From assembly GCA_951217055.1 (NCBI GenBank), contig OX578286.1:6240033-6304032 (forward strand): a DNA stretch of 64,000 nucleotides, in the 5' to 3' direction. Shown one piece after another: positions 1-12,959 of the stretch. Each line of letters opens with the position of its first letter. The first letter of the stretch is position 1. The notes below the pieces were generated by a model. The model did not search any database. It saw nothing but the letters and a program-made list of their open reading frames with translations, and was not told the origin of the DNA. The DNA comes from Gerris lacustris. Lineage: Eukaryota; Arthropoda; Insecta; Hemiptera; Gerridae. The translations under genes and the position numbers were made by a program.

Positions 1-69
1 ATAAACTATACATTTAAAATATCTTCACTTCTAGAAATGGGCTAGATACTTTCTAGATCTTCCGGTTAG

Positions 70-837
70 TTGAAGCGAGCGTAAGCGAGCTTCTTACATT
101 CAACGAAATATGCATCTTGTCTGTCTGTCTGTCTGTCTGTGTGTAACGTTTACGTGTCCGACCATAACTTAAGTAAAAGTGGACCGATTTAGTTGAAATT
201 TGGTATACATGTTCCTTTTACTAAAACTCAGGCTAAGTTCGTTGAACAGCTTGATCCGTCCAAGAGTTCGCGCGCAATGCTCACGTAAACGTGAGCTTCA
301 AATTTAAAATTGGAATTTCAGGACGGGAAAAAATTCTATCATCACCTATTCGATGGGACGAACATTTTTTCAAATAACATTTTTCAGTAAAACCAACAAC
401 GACACTGCTATGAATTAATAAAGATCGCTAAAACTATTAAAGCGGACCTAAACGTTTAAAGTAGAGAAAACAACCTTTTTACCGATATCTTACGTTCTAA
501 CGTAACGATTTTAATAAAACTTGATGTACATCGCCTTAAGTACAATTGACACAAGTGTGTAAAATTTCAACTTGATACAAGCAGTAGTATTTGAGTAATG
601 AAGTGATACATTTATAATAATAGTATAAATGCTATTGTGGGTGGTTAAGATTCTTATAGTCGCGTAGTGTATAGGTTTGTTTAGGAAGTAAAGCTTTGTA
701 CCGAGTACCCCACTCTACCCCTTACTACCCTCTTCCACTTATCTTCAACTATGACATTCATCATGGTTAACAAATTTCGATATTCAGTATTTTATTGCAA
801 TACGCTCGCTTCAATGATAGAGCCACGCGATGCCTAG
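70..837 (+). mobile_element. Family A Helentron/INE-1-like non-autonomous element, copy 1
   Basis: The left end starts TTGAAGCGAGCGT and the right end carries its inverse ACGCTCGCTTCAA about 25 bp before the terminus, so it has 13-bp subterminal inverted repeats. A (GTCT)n tract lies near the left end at about 116-140. The right terminus is GCCTAG followed by T. The second copy (51603-52382) and a solo right end (51452-51490) lose similarity immediately after CTAG, which fixes the boundary. Subterminal inverted repeats, a (GTCY)n tract and a CTRR-like 3' end are known features of mini-me/DINE-1/HINE elements. No coding capacity is present. The class is inferred; the repeat itself is directly seen. 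Confidence 0.75.
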
Positions 838-920
838 TTAGCTCATTTTGAGAGGTGTTGACCCTGAAGTTTCATATTCAATGGTAGAAGAATCCCAACT
901 TTGTCCATAGGACCATTGGC

Positions 921-1108
921 TCTTCTTTAGATTGTTACTCCCCTTTTAAAACTACGGAGGGGAGTAACAATCTAATAAAGGTGTACGGAATGTTCTTCTT
1001 TAGATTGTTACCCTCCTTTTAAAGAAATAGTGGGCAGTAGCAGTCCAAAGAAGGTGTACGGAATGTTCATTTTTAGACTGTTACTCCCCTTATAACAACA
1101 GAAGTGTG
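921..1108. repeat. Hairpin-unit repeat array, copy 1
   Basis: Blocks of TTCTTTAGATTGTTACTCCCC alternate with their inverse, GGGGAGTAACAATCTAA, separated by the spacer GGTGTACGGAATGTTC. Each block plus inverse can fold into a stem of about 20 bp. The same blocks and spacer occur in opposite orientation at 11940-12250. No coding potential. Confidence 0.7.
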
Positions 1109-1116
1109 ATATTCCT

Positions 1117-2112
<996 letters not shown>

Positions 2113-2116
2113 TTTT

Positions 2117-3023
2117 ACTTTTCCTCACTACCTATAGTAGGAAAAGTATTGTTTTCACCCAAAATTTTTTTTTCGAGATTTCAACGGAATTATCCATTTT
2201 GGGTGTTTTTAAGACCTCCTTAGTGGTTTTCAGCATGACGCGTCTGTATATATGTATGTATGTGTGTTATCATCGTAGCGTCCAAGGTATTTAACCTAGA
2301 GAGTTGAAACTTTAGCAGAAAAATCAGACCTTACCTGTAGTGGTGCCGATGCCGCCCGGAAAATCAACTTTTTCCGTCATCTTGAACCCAGTTTGCTGAG
2401 TCAGCAAAGTAAAAATGGCCCTGATCGAGTTCAAATTTAGCACAAATGTACCTCTGGTGGGCTGTATGACAAACAAGCCCACCAAATTTCATTTTGATAT
2501 TGGCCGCCATTTTGAAGTTATCATTTTTTGAATTTTTAAACTTTGACGGTTAATAATACCGAAAGTATAAATACGTTTTTGACATATAGCATGTCGTTGG
2601 AACAGGAAAAAATTAAGGAACAAATATAAAAAAAAAACCCGATGAAATTCCATTAATTAGTTTAAAATTTATAAGCGAATATAATTATATATTAGTGCAA
2701 TCATTTTGATGACGTCAAAGTTTGTTTACATTCCTGTCAAAATACCGCCAAAAATCAAATAATTAAATAAATGAAATAAAATAGATAAAAATAATGTATA
2801 AACATTAGGTTTGTTCCAACCCCACTTCAAACTGGTTTGGAACTGTCCGACGCGTGCGCATCGGACCACATTTGAACGTTTCTTCCTAATGCACATGCGT
2901 CGTACAGTTTGAAACTAGTTTGGAACTAGTTTGAGGTGTGGTTGGAACAAACCTATTATTTAATGAGGCGACTTTAGTGGCCTCCGAAGTGAGGAAAAGT
3001 TTCGAGGTACTACGTACCCGATT
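2117..3023 (+). mobile_element. Family D non-autonomous element, copy 1
   Basis: It begins ACTTTTCCTCACT and ends with the inverse AGTGAGGAAAAGT, giving 13-bp subterminal inverted repeats. The interior, from AGAGTTGAAACTTTAGCAG to about 2700, recurs at 16620-17000. A 146-bp TIR element is inserted at 2808-2953. The architecture matches families A, C and E, so a Helentron-associated origin is plausible but inferred. Confidence 0.65.
2808..2953. mobile_element. 146-bp MITE nested in family D
   Basis: Terminal inverted repeats GGTTTGTTCCAAC and GTTGGAACAAACC are flanked by TA on each side, consistent with a TA target duplication of Tc1/mariner type. The homologous D copy near 17040 lacks this insertion. 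Non-coding. Confidence 0.7.
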
Positions 3024-3354
3024 CTTTATTCCAGTTTTATGTTTTTTTTTTTTTTTTAACTTAGTTTGAAAGTTATATTATTCTACCCCTCGTATTAAAA
3101 GAAAAACGAAAGTTCTTTAAAGATGTTTTCTAAATCAGGATCAAAGTCAGAATCAAAGAAATCAGTGAAAGATCATTACTTAAACTTAATTAATACTTTC
3201 AATGCATTTACTTGCACTGAACTTAATACTGTAATAAATACTTAATTATGTGTGATGCATAGAATTCAATAAAGGAATAACTACGAACAACAGCGTAAAA
3301 ATTGAACTTTTCAATAATTTATTGCTAAATCACCAGAAAACGTTTACGCAAAAT

Positions 3355-3500
3355 TACATCAAAATCGGCCCAGTAGTTTAGGCACGCGTCTGCATAAACA
3401 GACATTTTTTAAAAACCACTTTTTTGGACTCAGGGGACCTCAAAACGTGTGAATCCATCAAAAATCACTAAATAGAATTTTCACGCCATCACGCAATGCG
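3355..3500 (-). repeat. Family C fragment
   Basis: Reverse complement of the 5' part of the element at 17707-18330, including the stretch reading GAGGTCCCCTGAGTCC on the minus strand. Confidence 0.6.
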
Positions 3501-4889
3501 AGAAAGTAAAAAATCCTGGATGCGAGAGTCTTAAATATAATGATTTATTGATGGAATTATATTTATGTGTGTTAGTTTATTTCATGTAGGTCAGTGAACC
3601 TAGTTGCGATCTTAGTGTTAGTTAGGGTTGGTCCAGGACTCGAGTTCAGTCACTCTATATCTGATATATATGATACACAGGAAGTACCCAAAGCTATGGA
3701 CCTGCAGGACTCCCAACGACGTCTCCACATCGTCCTGTATCACTTATCTCTCTGTCTCCATCGTTTCAACCCTCAACTTGTTTTCTCAGCTGCAGCTGAG
3801 TTACCCAACTAGCTGGTGTAAAATACTATATATATGAAGTATGGGATATCAATAAATCAATTTAAGAAACTAATTTATAAACTAAAATTAGTCAATTTTA
3901 TACATTTCCCAAAATTCGATAACTAACAAAAATTAACCTTTCAAATTCTGCTTTGATAAGCAATAATGTAATAAAAAAAAATATATATGTGAAACTCTCA
4001 CGCATTAGAAGTGAAACAGTTCTAGATACAGTTGATTTTACGTTCCCTCCTACATATTAATATAATATAATTATATAACCATTATAAAAGTAAAAATGTT
4101 ACTGCCTAGGCAGTAACATTTTTCCTGACTTTTACCGCCTAAAATTACACCGCGTAAAATTACATTTCTCTGCCCGAAATCGGTTCAATAATGTCATTTT
4201 GCTGCAGCAAGTAGATAAAACATATTAACATAATCTAATTAATTTCAATGGTATAAAGTTAATTTCTACAAATATAAGAATCGGAATAAGTCATTTAGTT
4301 AAAAAAACTAAATTAAATTGTACAAAAATAAAAATGTATATATTATAGTTGTATTTTTCTCGACTAAGCATTATGAATGTCGTATATAGAAGAAACTGCT
4401 GGACGGCCATCATATGATAGGAGTTTCACGCTTTGCTGGGCCCATCAACTGGACCGTTTGATTCTATACGTACTTTCCTAAGAAACATAATCACCAGCTG
4501 TGTCTCATAAACACACAAACCAACATGTACACGCACACACTAACGAAACCTTCTCATCTACCGACAAAACTCCTTATAGCTTCTATATCAAATTGACCGG
4601 AAACCCCGCGTGATTTTTTTTTCCCCCCACAAGAATTCCTGTTTAGATTAAACCGCAAAAAGGCGGGATTTTTATTTTTTTTCTGTATCAAACGCAAAAG
4701 TTAATATTATTTTTATACGCTTAATTGATTTTTTTAAAGAGAAAAAACAAATCAACATATTAAGGCAATATCAATGATATAAGATAAATTACAAAAAATA
4801 TTATAATTATACATAATACATAACAAAATATTCTAATTTATAATATTACCATTTGATTTTACTTTTTTTATTTTTATGGAATGAAACTC
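3501..4889. other. Unassigned sequence with one perfect 32-bp palindrome
   Basis: No gene seen. A perfect palindrome lies at 4092-4123, centred on CCTAGG, with half-site AAAAATGTTACTGCCT. Short open frames near 3600-3830 overlap each other in different frames and have no exon signals. Confidence 0.5.
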
Positions 4890-4895
4890 ATTATA

Positions 4896-5640
4896 TTGTC
4901 GAATAAGGTGACACATAGTTTCCTCGCATCCTATTTTGTTACTACGTTTTTATTAGCTTGCATTCTTGTTTGTTTGTTTGCTTGTTTGTTTGTCCGGTAC
5001 AAATCTGGCAATCGATTTCTAACTAACTTCCCGAATAGCTAGACATTTGAAACTTTTAGCATAGCTCAGAACACGATGACGATGCATTATTTTAATACTT
5101 TTAGCCATCTTTCAGCAGAATTTAATTGAGTTTCAGCAAATTTTGCCGTATGGAAAGTTAGTTCGGAAAAAATCCGCAAGTTATTTTATTTGTTTTGTCA
5201 TATCCCATAGTATTTACAATCTCCATTTTGACGGGTTTCAAAATTGTGATTTTTTATTAAGAGTTAAACATTGAATGACAGCGAAAAGTAAACAAAGAAA
5301 TAAAGCTCTCTAGATAGTTGTCATTATTATGTGAAGTAAATAAATTCGGAACTATGTATTTTTTTCCACTAACATTATAATATAACAATGACAATTTCAT
5401 TATCAACATTACATATGATTCAACAGAAAATTTAAAAACGTAGTATATAAAAAGTTCTTTTTATCTTGTAATTATGTCAAAATACTAACCTCAGCGTTTC
5501 CATTAAACACTTTGAGCAGACAAAACACGGATATTTATTGTTGCTTCTATCTTATTGTCTTTAAAGTGCTTCCACTTTTCGATGAAATACTGATCACAGC
5601 GTTTCTTTTTAATTAAGTTCTTTTTATCTTGTAAATATTG
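4896..5640 (-). mobile_element. Family H non-autonomous element, copy 1
   Basis: Reverse-complement relative of 7190-7840 and 22918-23660. One degenerate 110-bp tandem unit (core GACAAAACACGGATAT) is attached at about 5500-5610, as in the large H copy at 22 kb. Non-coding. Confidence 0.65.
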
Positions 5641-5804
5641 TATACTTTAATGACGTACTTTTAGAACCCATTATTGTCTAAAGTAAATTGTGAAAAGTAA
5701 TTTTTCATGCCATTTTGTCAAAATACATCCAAAGTTTGCGAGGCCCCCCCCCCAAAAAAACTATATTTCTGCTGTTATTAAAAATATAACAAAATATACA
5801 TAAT

Positions 5805-5990
5805 TTGCGGTCTGCTGGGTCTTAAAAAAATAAGAATAGCAATTTGATCTGATTAACTGGGAATCCAAAATAATTGACAATTCCTGTCTCGGGGAATTTG
5901 GAATTTTTTTTTTTTTTTTTCATTTTGAGTAGGGTATCAAATGAAAACTACTAACGAGTAGATTACAAATAGCTCAGTCAATAAAGGCCA
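5805..5990 (+). repeat. Dispersed repeat J, copy 1
   Basis: Similar to 7840-8005: both carry GGTCTGCTGG, then CAATTTGATCTGAT, and end with GGGTATCAAATGAAA. Both copies adjoin H elements. Confidence 0.55.
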
Positions 5991-6000
5991 AATACAGGCT

Positions 6001-6907
6001 GTACCCGCAACTAATTAGGGGAAATCTGGATTTTTTCCTGATGATAGACCATGATAAGAGGTACATTCTCTCAAAAGTCCCCACTTCTCCCCCTTGTGCT
6101 TCCCCCCTACCCCATCTTAAAGTTCAAAATTTACTTATTTTTCACTTTTTAAGCAAAACTGTTTATTTTTTGGAAGAGAAGTGTTATTAACAAAAATATT
6201 TCTCACATAATTCTGCACAAAAAAGGTCCTATGCATGTTTGAAGTGCGACATACCGTTTTCGAGATTAATTTCAACCGTCTGCGCTCTTTACATTTTCTA
6301 AATTGGTTCCCTTTCTGTCTGTCTGTTGATCAATTGTTGTCTGTCTATAATGAATTAATGTATCAATTTAGCAAAATTTAAAGAGGGCAGACGGTTGAAA
6401 TCAAGTTGGGGCTATCTGCAGGCTACTTGCGACAAACCATCCAAATTTCATATTAATCAGTTGAGTACTTTTAAAGATAAAGGTCTCAATAAATGTATGT
6501 TTGTGCGCATGTGCAAGATAAAATAATGGGCGCAGAAGGTTGAAATTTATATTGGATCAACAATAGGCTAAGTATGGCCTACCAAGTGTTGTTTTTAACA
6601 TATCTTGATTCGCAAAAATAAAAAATTGGATTTTAAATCAATAATATCTCGAAAACGGCATGTCTCACTTCAAACATGCATAGGACCTTTTTTGTGCAGA
6701 ATTATGTGAGAAATATTTTTGTTAATAACACTTCTCTTCAAAAAATAAACAGTTTTGCTTAAAAAGTGAAAAATAAGTAAATTTTGAACTTTAAGAGGGG
6801 GTAGGGGGGGAAGTACAAGGGGGAGAAGTGGGGACTTTTGAGAGAATGTACCTCTTATCATGGTCTATCATCAGGAAAAAATCCAGATTTCCCCTAATTA
6901 GTTGCGG
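6001..6907. mobile_element. Large foldback element with arms of about 260 bp
   Basis: Arm 6004-6265 reads out again as reverse complement at about 6650-6905, from the outer end ACCCGCAACTAATTAGGGG inward to GTTTTCGAGAT. The loop of about 385 bp holds two oppositely oriented family B fragments. The small open frame at 6670-6861 lies inside an arm and is not a gene. Confidence 0.75.
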
Positions 6908-7094
6908 GTTAAAACCTTTATTTAAACTTAAACTGGGCTATAATATACATGTATAAAAAGAACAATAACAACAAATATAAAAAGAAGATATTTTATAGTA
7001 TTTTTATACTATACTACCCTATAGCAGCTATTCCTAAAATTTTGAAATAATTCACGCAAATACCTTATGGTAATGACATCGCTATACCGATAAA

Positions 7095-7165
7095 AAAAAA
7101 AAAATGTGACCCCTCGGGGGATCGAACCAGGCACCCCTTCCTCTAGTATCACATTTATATTCTTT
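7095..7165 (-). repeat. tRNA-like (SINE) fragment with B box
   Basis: The minus strand reads GGTTCGATCCCCCGAGGGG, a good Pol III B box/T-arm, followed by an A/T-rich tail. No convincing A box or full cloverleaf, so it is taken as a SINE remnant rather than a tRNA gene. Confidence 0.4.
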
Positions 7166-7189
7166 AATTATTGGCTGTTACTATAATAT

Positions 7190-7840
7190 GCAAATTTCAA
7201 GATAAAAAGAACTTTTTATATACTACGTTTTTAATTTTTCTGTTGAATTGTATGTAATGTTGATAATATAATTGTTATTGTTATATAATATATAATGTTA
7301 GTAAAAAAAAAAAAATAGTTTCGAATTTATTTACTTAACATAAATGACAACCATCTAGAGAGCTGATCTTAAACTTATAAAAGGACAAATCTTTGAACAA
7401 CAGATCTCCCCAACACCAAATCTAAACCGTGCCATCGATATATTTGAAATAATATAAATAATATAATCGATAAATAATATAATCGATATTTCCTGTTTTG
7501 CTGTCATTCAATGTTTATCTCTTATTCATAAATATCACAAATTTGAAACCCGTCAAAATGAAGATTGTAAATATGGGACATGGCAAAACAAATAAAATAA
7601 CTTGCGGATTTTTTCCGAACTAACTTTCCATACAGCAAAATTTGCTGAAAACCAATTAAATTTTGCTGAAAGATGGCTAAAAGTATTTAAATAATGCATT
7701 TCATTATGTTCTGAGCTGTGCTAAAAGTTTCAAATGTCTAGCTATTCGGGAAGTTAGTTAGAAATCGATTGCAAGATTTGTACCGGACAAACAAACAAAC
7801 AAGAAAGCAAGCTAATAAAAACGTAGTAAAAATGTGTGGT
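7190..7840 (+). mobile_element. Family H element body, copy 2
   Basis: Matches 22918-23660 in the same orientation, from AAGATAAAAAGAACTTTTTA to AAGCTAATAAAAACGTAGTA. It lacks the 110-bp tandem units found at both ends of the 22-kb copy. Confidence 0.7.
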
Positions 7841-8005
7841 CTGCTGGATTTTAACAACCATAAGAATACCAATTTGATCTGATCATTTGGAATTACAATA
7901 TGGCGAATTCATGTTACTCGACTTTTTTTGTTTTTAATTTAGTGTAGTGTAGGGTATCAAATGAAAGGAATTAATGAGCAGATTACAAAAATATATCACA
8001 CCTGT
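7840..8005 (+). repeat. Dispersed repeat J, copy 2
   Basis: Second copy of the segment at 5805-5990, again directly adjoining an H element, so J may be part of a longer H composite. Confidence 0.55.
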
Positions 8006-8413
8006 GTAAATTGTTTAATGTTCCACACTATTTAGTCAAAAAGCATCAAAATTATGCGTGTCCTAAGTATATTTAATAGATTCTTGTGGCTAAAAATGTC
8101 GTCATCTTTTAAACATAAGAAAAAGAATTCTGAGTAATCGTTAGCGCTGAACTCTTATATATTAATTGTGTTTTAAAAACTACCTGATAATTTTCTCATT
8201 TTTTTTTTTTTTTTAAAAAAAAGGTCATAAGTTATTTTTTCCTTTATAATTATGCGTTTTAAACATAAATATTATTACTTAAAAAAGTTTTTTTTTAAAA
8301 AAAAACCCTAACCACTCGTGCTTATCGAACCACAAACGATTTTCGAGTTGTTGACAACCTCACTATAATTAATATGTGTTCAAAAAATCAGTGTTACCTT
8401 AAAAAAAAATAAA

Positions 8414-8417
<4 letters not shown>

Positions 8418-8450
<33 letters not shown>
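8418..8450. repeat. (TA)n microsatellite
   Basis: Short TA run in an AT-rich region (8006-8611) that shows no gene. Confidence 0.9.
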
Positions 8451-8456
<6 letters not shown>

Positions 8457-8611
8457 TTGGAGAGGGTTGTATATATTTTTTCTATATATACTAACATATT
8501 TTCCCCCATTTTCAAGTGGTTTTTAGTTAATTAGGGAGACACAGATGGCACGAGGTTAAACACCCTAATTGATCTATATTTTTACTGGATTTGACATTTT
8601 TTTTTTTTTTT

Positions 8612-8897
8612 TTTTTACTTTCCTCATATACGTAATGTATATAGAGAAAGTATTGGGATGGTGCGATGAATCGATTTTGAGATTTTGATTTTGAGTAAGA
8701 TAAATGAAGAAATTTTTGTCTATCGTCATTGCATATTGAAACCTAAACTATAGGACCGATTTCGATCAAATAAGGCATAAATATTCAGAGAAAAATCATA
8801 CTACGAGGCAAAATTGAGAAATTGATTTTTAGCTCTTTATTTAGTAGAGCTTTACCCTTTAAAATCTCTGAAAATAAAGACTGCGAAAAATTTGTAG
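8612..8897 (+). repeat. Family C element, 5' part
   Basis: Starts near ACTTTCCTCATATACG and continues with GATTTTGAGATTTTGAT as in the complete C copy at 17707. It is replaced by family B sequence from about 8898, so the two are joined or nested. Confidence 0.6.
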
Positions 8898-9425
8898 GTC
8901 TCCGATTTCAAAATTCCAAGACAGATATCCGTTTCAGACAGAGAACATTTTTGTTCCGTGTCTGTCTGTCGGTCTGTCGTTCTATTTTTGCGAACCAACA
9001 TCTTAAAAAACTGCACGTCCAATTTTAATGAAATTTGTATGGTAGGTCCTAATTAGCACATTGTTGGTCCCATATAAGTTTCAACCTTCTGCGCTCTTTT
9101 GTTTCTCTTCCACATGCGCACAAACATACATTTATTTACACTTATAGCTTCAAAAGTACTTAAATGATTTGTATGAAACTTTTATAGTTTATCCAAAGTA
9201 GCCCGCAGATAGCCCTAGATTAATTTGAACCGTCTACGCTCTTTAACTTTTCAATAATTGATACTTTAATTTGTGTAAAAAATTCCAAACAATTTTGACT
9301 GATTAAAAAACTGGAGAAACAATTTAACAAATTAGACAATAATGGCTTGTAAAAGCATAAAATGAATAAAATACGAGACAGGATGCGAGGAAGCTATGTG
9401 CCAAACCAATTGGCAGTCTATTTTA
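8898..9425 (+). mobile_element. Family B element, copy 1
   Basis: Contains TCTGTCTGTCGGTCTGTCG, then TTCCACATGCGCACAAACAT, and ends AATTGGCAGTCTATTTT. These landmarks recur in order at 19568, 54850 and 60950, and inverted at 40091, 56628 and 59590. Non-coding. Confidence 0.7.
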
Positions 9426-9439
9426 AATCGTTTTGATTT

Positions 9440-9730
9440 TCTACATGCATTGAAGTATTTATTCAGCAAAATTTAAAAAGCGAAGATGGTTGAAATTCTG
9501 GGTCTATCTGATGGCTACTTTCGACAAACCATCCCAAATCTCATAAACATCAGATAAGTACTTTTAAAAATAAATAAAATGTAAATAAATGTTTGTTAGT
9601 GTGCATGTTGAAGAGAAACAAATGAGCGCAGAAGTTTGAAACTTATATTGGATCAGCAATGGGCTAATTATGACCTACCATGAAATTTCATAAATATCGC
9701 ACGAGTTGCTTTTAAGATACGTTGGTTCGC
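9440..9730 (-). repeat. Family B fragment, inverted
   Basis: Reverse complement of the central part of family B, ending at TTGGTTCGCAAAAA on the plus strand. Confidence 0.65.
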
Positions 9731-9770
9731 AAAAAAAACGAGCGACACTTTACCGTAACCACTACAAGTG

Positions 9771-9798
9771 CCAGTGACACGCCTTTGCGTGTCACTGG
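9771..9798. other. Perfect 12-bp-stem hairpin
   Basis: CCAGTGACACGC, loop CTTT, then GCGTGTCACTGG. It sits in a GC-richer patch (about 9735-9870) just outside a B fragment. No poly-T or gene context suggests a terminator. Confidence 0.6.
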
Positions 9799-9984
9799 GG
9801 CGTGTAACATAACACACGTGGAAGGCCATAGAGCATGTAAGGCGTAAGGGCGGTAACACACACGGTGGATTATTCAGTGACAGATTACTCTTTGACTTTG
9901 TGGTGGAAGATCTAGATAAATAAAAATAAATTATGATGAAGCTGAGTCTATACTATTATCAAAATTAGTATTGACTTCTGATAG

Positions 9985-10172
9985 CACGGGGAAAATCGAA
10001 ATAATGTAGAGGGGAGCGAATGAGAGCACTTGAATTTTGAATTCTAGTAGGTCGGGCCAACTAGGCAAATAAAAATGTCACTGGCCCTTCCTACAGGTTT
10101 AGTGGCTTTATTTTATTCTCTCACATACTTTGGCAAACCTGAGTGTCAAAAGTCAGTAATAAGACTTACCGT
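9985..10172 (+). repeat. Relative of the 49-kb Tc1-like MITE interior
   Basis: Shares GGTCGGGCCAACTAGGCAAA and TAGTGGCTTTATTTT, in order, with the interior of the MITE at 49101-49376, but without recognisable long TIRs. Confidence 0.5.
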
Positions 10173-11038
10173 CTTAGAATAATACTATATATAGAAGGAG
10201 CATAGAATCGGAATCCTAAGCAATTACTGATAAGAGACTGAAGCCAACTTTTGCCGAGAGGTCATACCAACACTCATTTTTTTCATTATACTGGAGAAGG
10301 TTGGACATACTTTTGTAACTATTCAAAGCACGCTCACAAACAATCAAGAAGACAAACCCTGCCATTGGTTATTGTTTACGTTTTACTCTGACGTCATTTT
10401 TTTCACCTCGCACGGCATGATATAATAAACATTATTTTCAGCATATTTTGCTAAAAATAATTCATATATAAAAATGCCATTTTTCAAAACTGGTCTTATT
10501 TTCAACTTTTTTTTTTTTTTTTTTTTTTTGGTTTCTGTATTCTTCACCTTAGTTGTATCTATGTGCAAAATTTAGGGAAGATTGAATGACGGTAAGTGGT
10601 TCAAAATTGGGGTAATAGGTGTGCGATGAAACTTAAAAAGCAAATAAATTTGACGCCATTTTGTTTTTGTTTTTATTTTTTTTTGGTTTCTGTATTCTTC
10701 ACCTTAGTTTTATTTATGTGCAAAATTTGAGGATGATTGAATCACGGTAATTGGTTCAAAATTGGGGTAATAGGTGTGCGATGAAACTTAAAAAGCAAAG
10801 AAATATAAGACCAGTAATAAGATAAAACACAATAAAAATATTACAATAAACGAAACTAACTAATCAATAATTAAAATTTACTAAAAATTATATTAAAAAA
10901 CCGAAGGCAAATAATTTTAGAGTTATGACGTCACAAATTTCAAAAAATTATTTTTTAGAACGCGGATTAAGGGACACAACCAAAGTTGGCTTCAATGTTA
11001 TCAGTGATCCTCCTTCTATATATTGTATTATTCTAAGC
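10173..11038. mobile_element. TIR element with ends of about 60 bp, carrying a nested G repeat
   Basis: The left end CTTAGAATAATACTATATAT recurs as an imperfect inverse at 10978-11038, continuing inward to GAAGCCAACTTT. The interior includes family G sequence with an internal tandem duplication (10460-10822). No transposase frame is visible, so it is non-autonomous. Confidence 0.65.
10460..10822 (+). repeat. Family G repeat with internal duplication
   Basis: Ends ACTGGTCTTATT and AATATAAGACCAGT are inverted. The unit containing TTTCTGTATTCTTCACCTTA is present twice (about 10530 and 10684). A single-unit copy is nested in an F element at 54139-54343. Confidence 0.65.
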
Positions 11039-11282
11039 TTACCGTACACTACAGACTTTTTGATTGACCGATAGTTTAATTGGTTGCATAATTAGACTGA
11101 ATTAAGAAAGAGTGTTAAATGCAATTGGCCGATTCATGGTCAGTCTGCGCGATCAACAGACAATCAAATACTTTATTTAGTCTAGTGTGCGTGGATGAAC
11201 CCTATCAGACTAAACTATCGGCCAATCAAATGCCTTTACAGTGCGGTATGGGTAATTGTAAGACTATTAAATAATAAACAGG

Positions 11283-11855
11283 TCAAGTGTGTGCTAGTGA
11301 GCACACAGCGAGGGTCCGTAGGCCACACGGTATTGTTTAAGTAGTACCCTATTGATGGTGTTTTTTAAAATGCTTAAAAAGCTTACTTTGAACGATCCTA
11401 TGGGTCTGATATTCTCAAAACACATAAACAAACTTCTGATAAAGTATTTTTTTGCCACTGAATCGGACTACAACCATATAAATACATCGAAAATACCATG
11501 ATTATAAAAAAACGCATTTTGTCAATAAAAAATAAAATAATATTTTTTTCGAAATTTCCAAAAAGTGGTATCTTTACTTTTGGTCGAAGAATGTTCAGGA
11601 ATTTTTTCAGATATTTTTCACTTCACATAAGCGAGATAGAAGGGGGGGGGGGGACACTTTTCACACCCACTTCAAACTTGCCTACACTCGCTCTATCAAA
11701 GTTATAACCAAAGAATTATATATTTTTGTAATCAGCTCTACGTACCCTTTCATATGATACCCCTCACGGTGTCGAAACAAAATAAAAGTTTTTTTACCCT
11801 AATTTATTTTGAAAAATATATTTTTTAAGTCGCTATATTTTTAATATATGTGGGT
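11283..11855 (+). mobile_element. Family E element, copy 1 (3' truncated)
   Basis: Starts with the hairpin GTGTGCTAGTGAGCACAC, then the subterminal repeat GGGTCCGTAGGC. The interior matches 36508-37126 and, inverted, 50618-51328. The short frame at 11498 lies inside this repeat and is not a gene. Confidence 0.7.
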
Positions 11856-11939
11856 ATTTATTATTATTTATATATATGTATATATTTTTTAAATAAGATG
11901 ATTCTTAATATTTTAATATATAAGCAAAATAAATTGGTA

Positions 11940-12250
11940 CTTCTTTAGAGTGTTGCTCCCCTACTATGTTTTAGAATATAAAAGACTTTAAAACACTAAC
12001 TATTAAAACAAAGGGATGTTTAGACCAATATACTTTCAGACAAAGGAATATCACACTTCTGTTTTTTTAAGGGGAGTAACAGTCTAAAGAAGAACATTCC
12101 GTACACCTTCTTTAGAATGTTACTCCCCTCACCCCTCTGTCTATTTTATAAGGGGAGTAACAGTCTAAAGAAGAACATTCCGTACACCTTCTTTAGAATG
12201 TTACTCCCCTCACCCCTCTGTTTATTTTATAAGGGGAGTAACAATTTAAA
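11940..12250. repeat. Hairpin-unit repeat array, copy 2
   Basis: Units of about 107 bp, each containing CTTCTTTAGAATGTTACTCC, a spacer of about 20 bp, and the inverse GGGGAGTAACAGTCTAAAG. Successive units are joined by AAGAACATTCCGTACACC. It is the inverted counterpart of 921-1108. Confidence 0.75.
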
Positions 12251-12898
12251 GAAGTGCCGATTAATTTAGTAAAAAGCTTAGAAAACACATGCATTTGATG
12301 GCTTTCATAACCCCTGAATAAATAATGAATATAACAATCTTAATTTGTACTGTGTACAGAAACTAATAAATAAAATATAACAGAAAATAAATAATCCATA
12401 AATTTCTTAAGAATTTTAAGAATAGTATAAATTATATCGAAGACAACCTAAAACTTACACGTAAATAAACATTTAGGTTCAAAATAAAATATTATCCACC
12501 ATAAGTAAAAAAAAAAAAAAAAAAAATTACATAAATGTCCATCAATGAAAACTGTGAGAAAAAAATTAACAGCTGAGAACTTCTATAATTTTATTTTATT
12601 TAAGTCAGCGAGAACAATAATTATCAAAATATCATTATCACCTTTTTTATATTTCGTTCTTTATAAATACAAATAAATAATTTTTTTTTTTGATAAGAGA
12701 TTACTTTTTTTTTTTCATTCGTAATATATTGTCCGGAAAAAAATATAATATCTTAAGAAAAAAAAAAAAAAATTATAAATGAATAGACACCCTTTCATGT
12801 ATAATAAATCCTAATTTTTTTATTTTTTTTTGTCTCAACATAATTTTTTTTAGCTGATTTAGCTCTACGGTTTATTTTAGAACTGTTCCCAAATCAGG

Positions 12899-12959
<61 letters not shown>

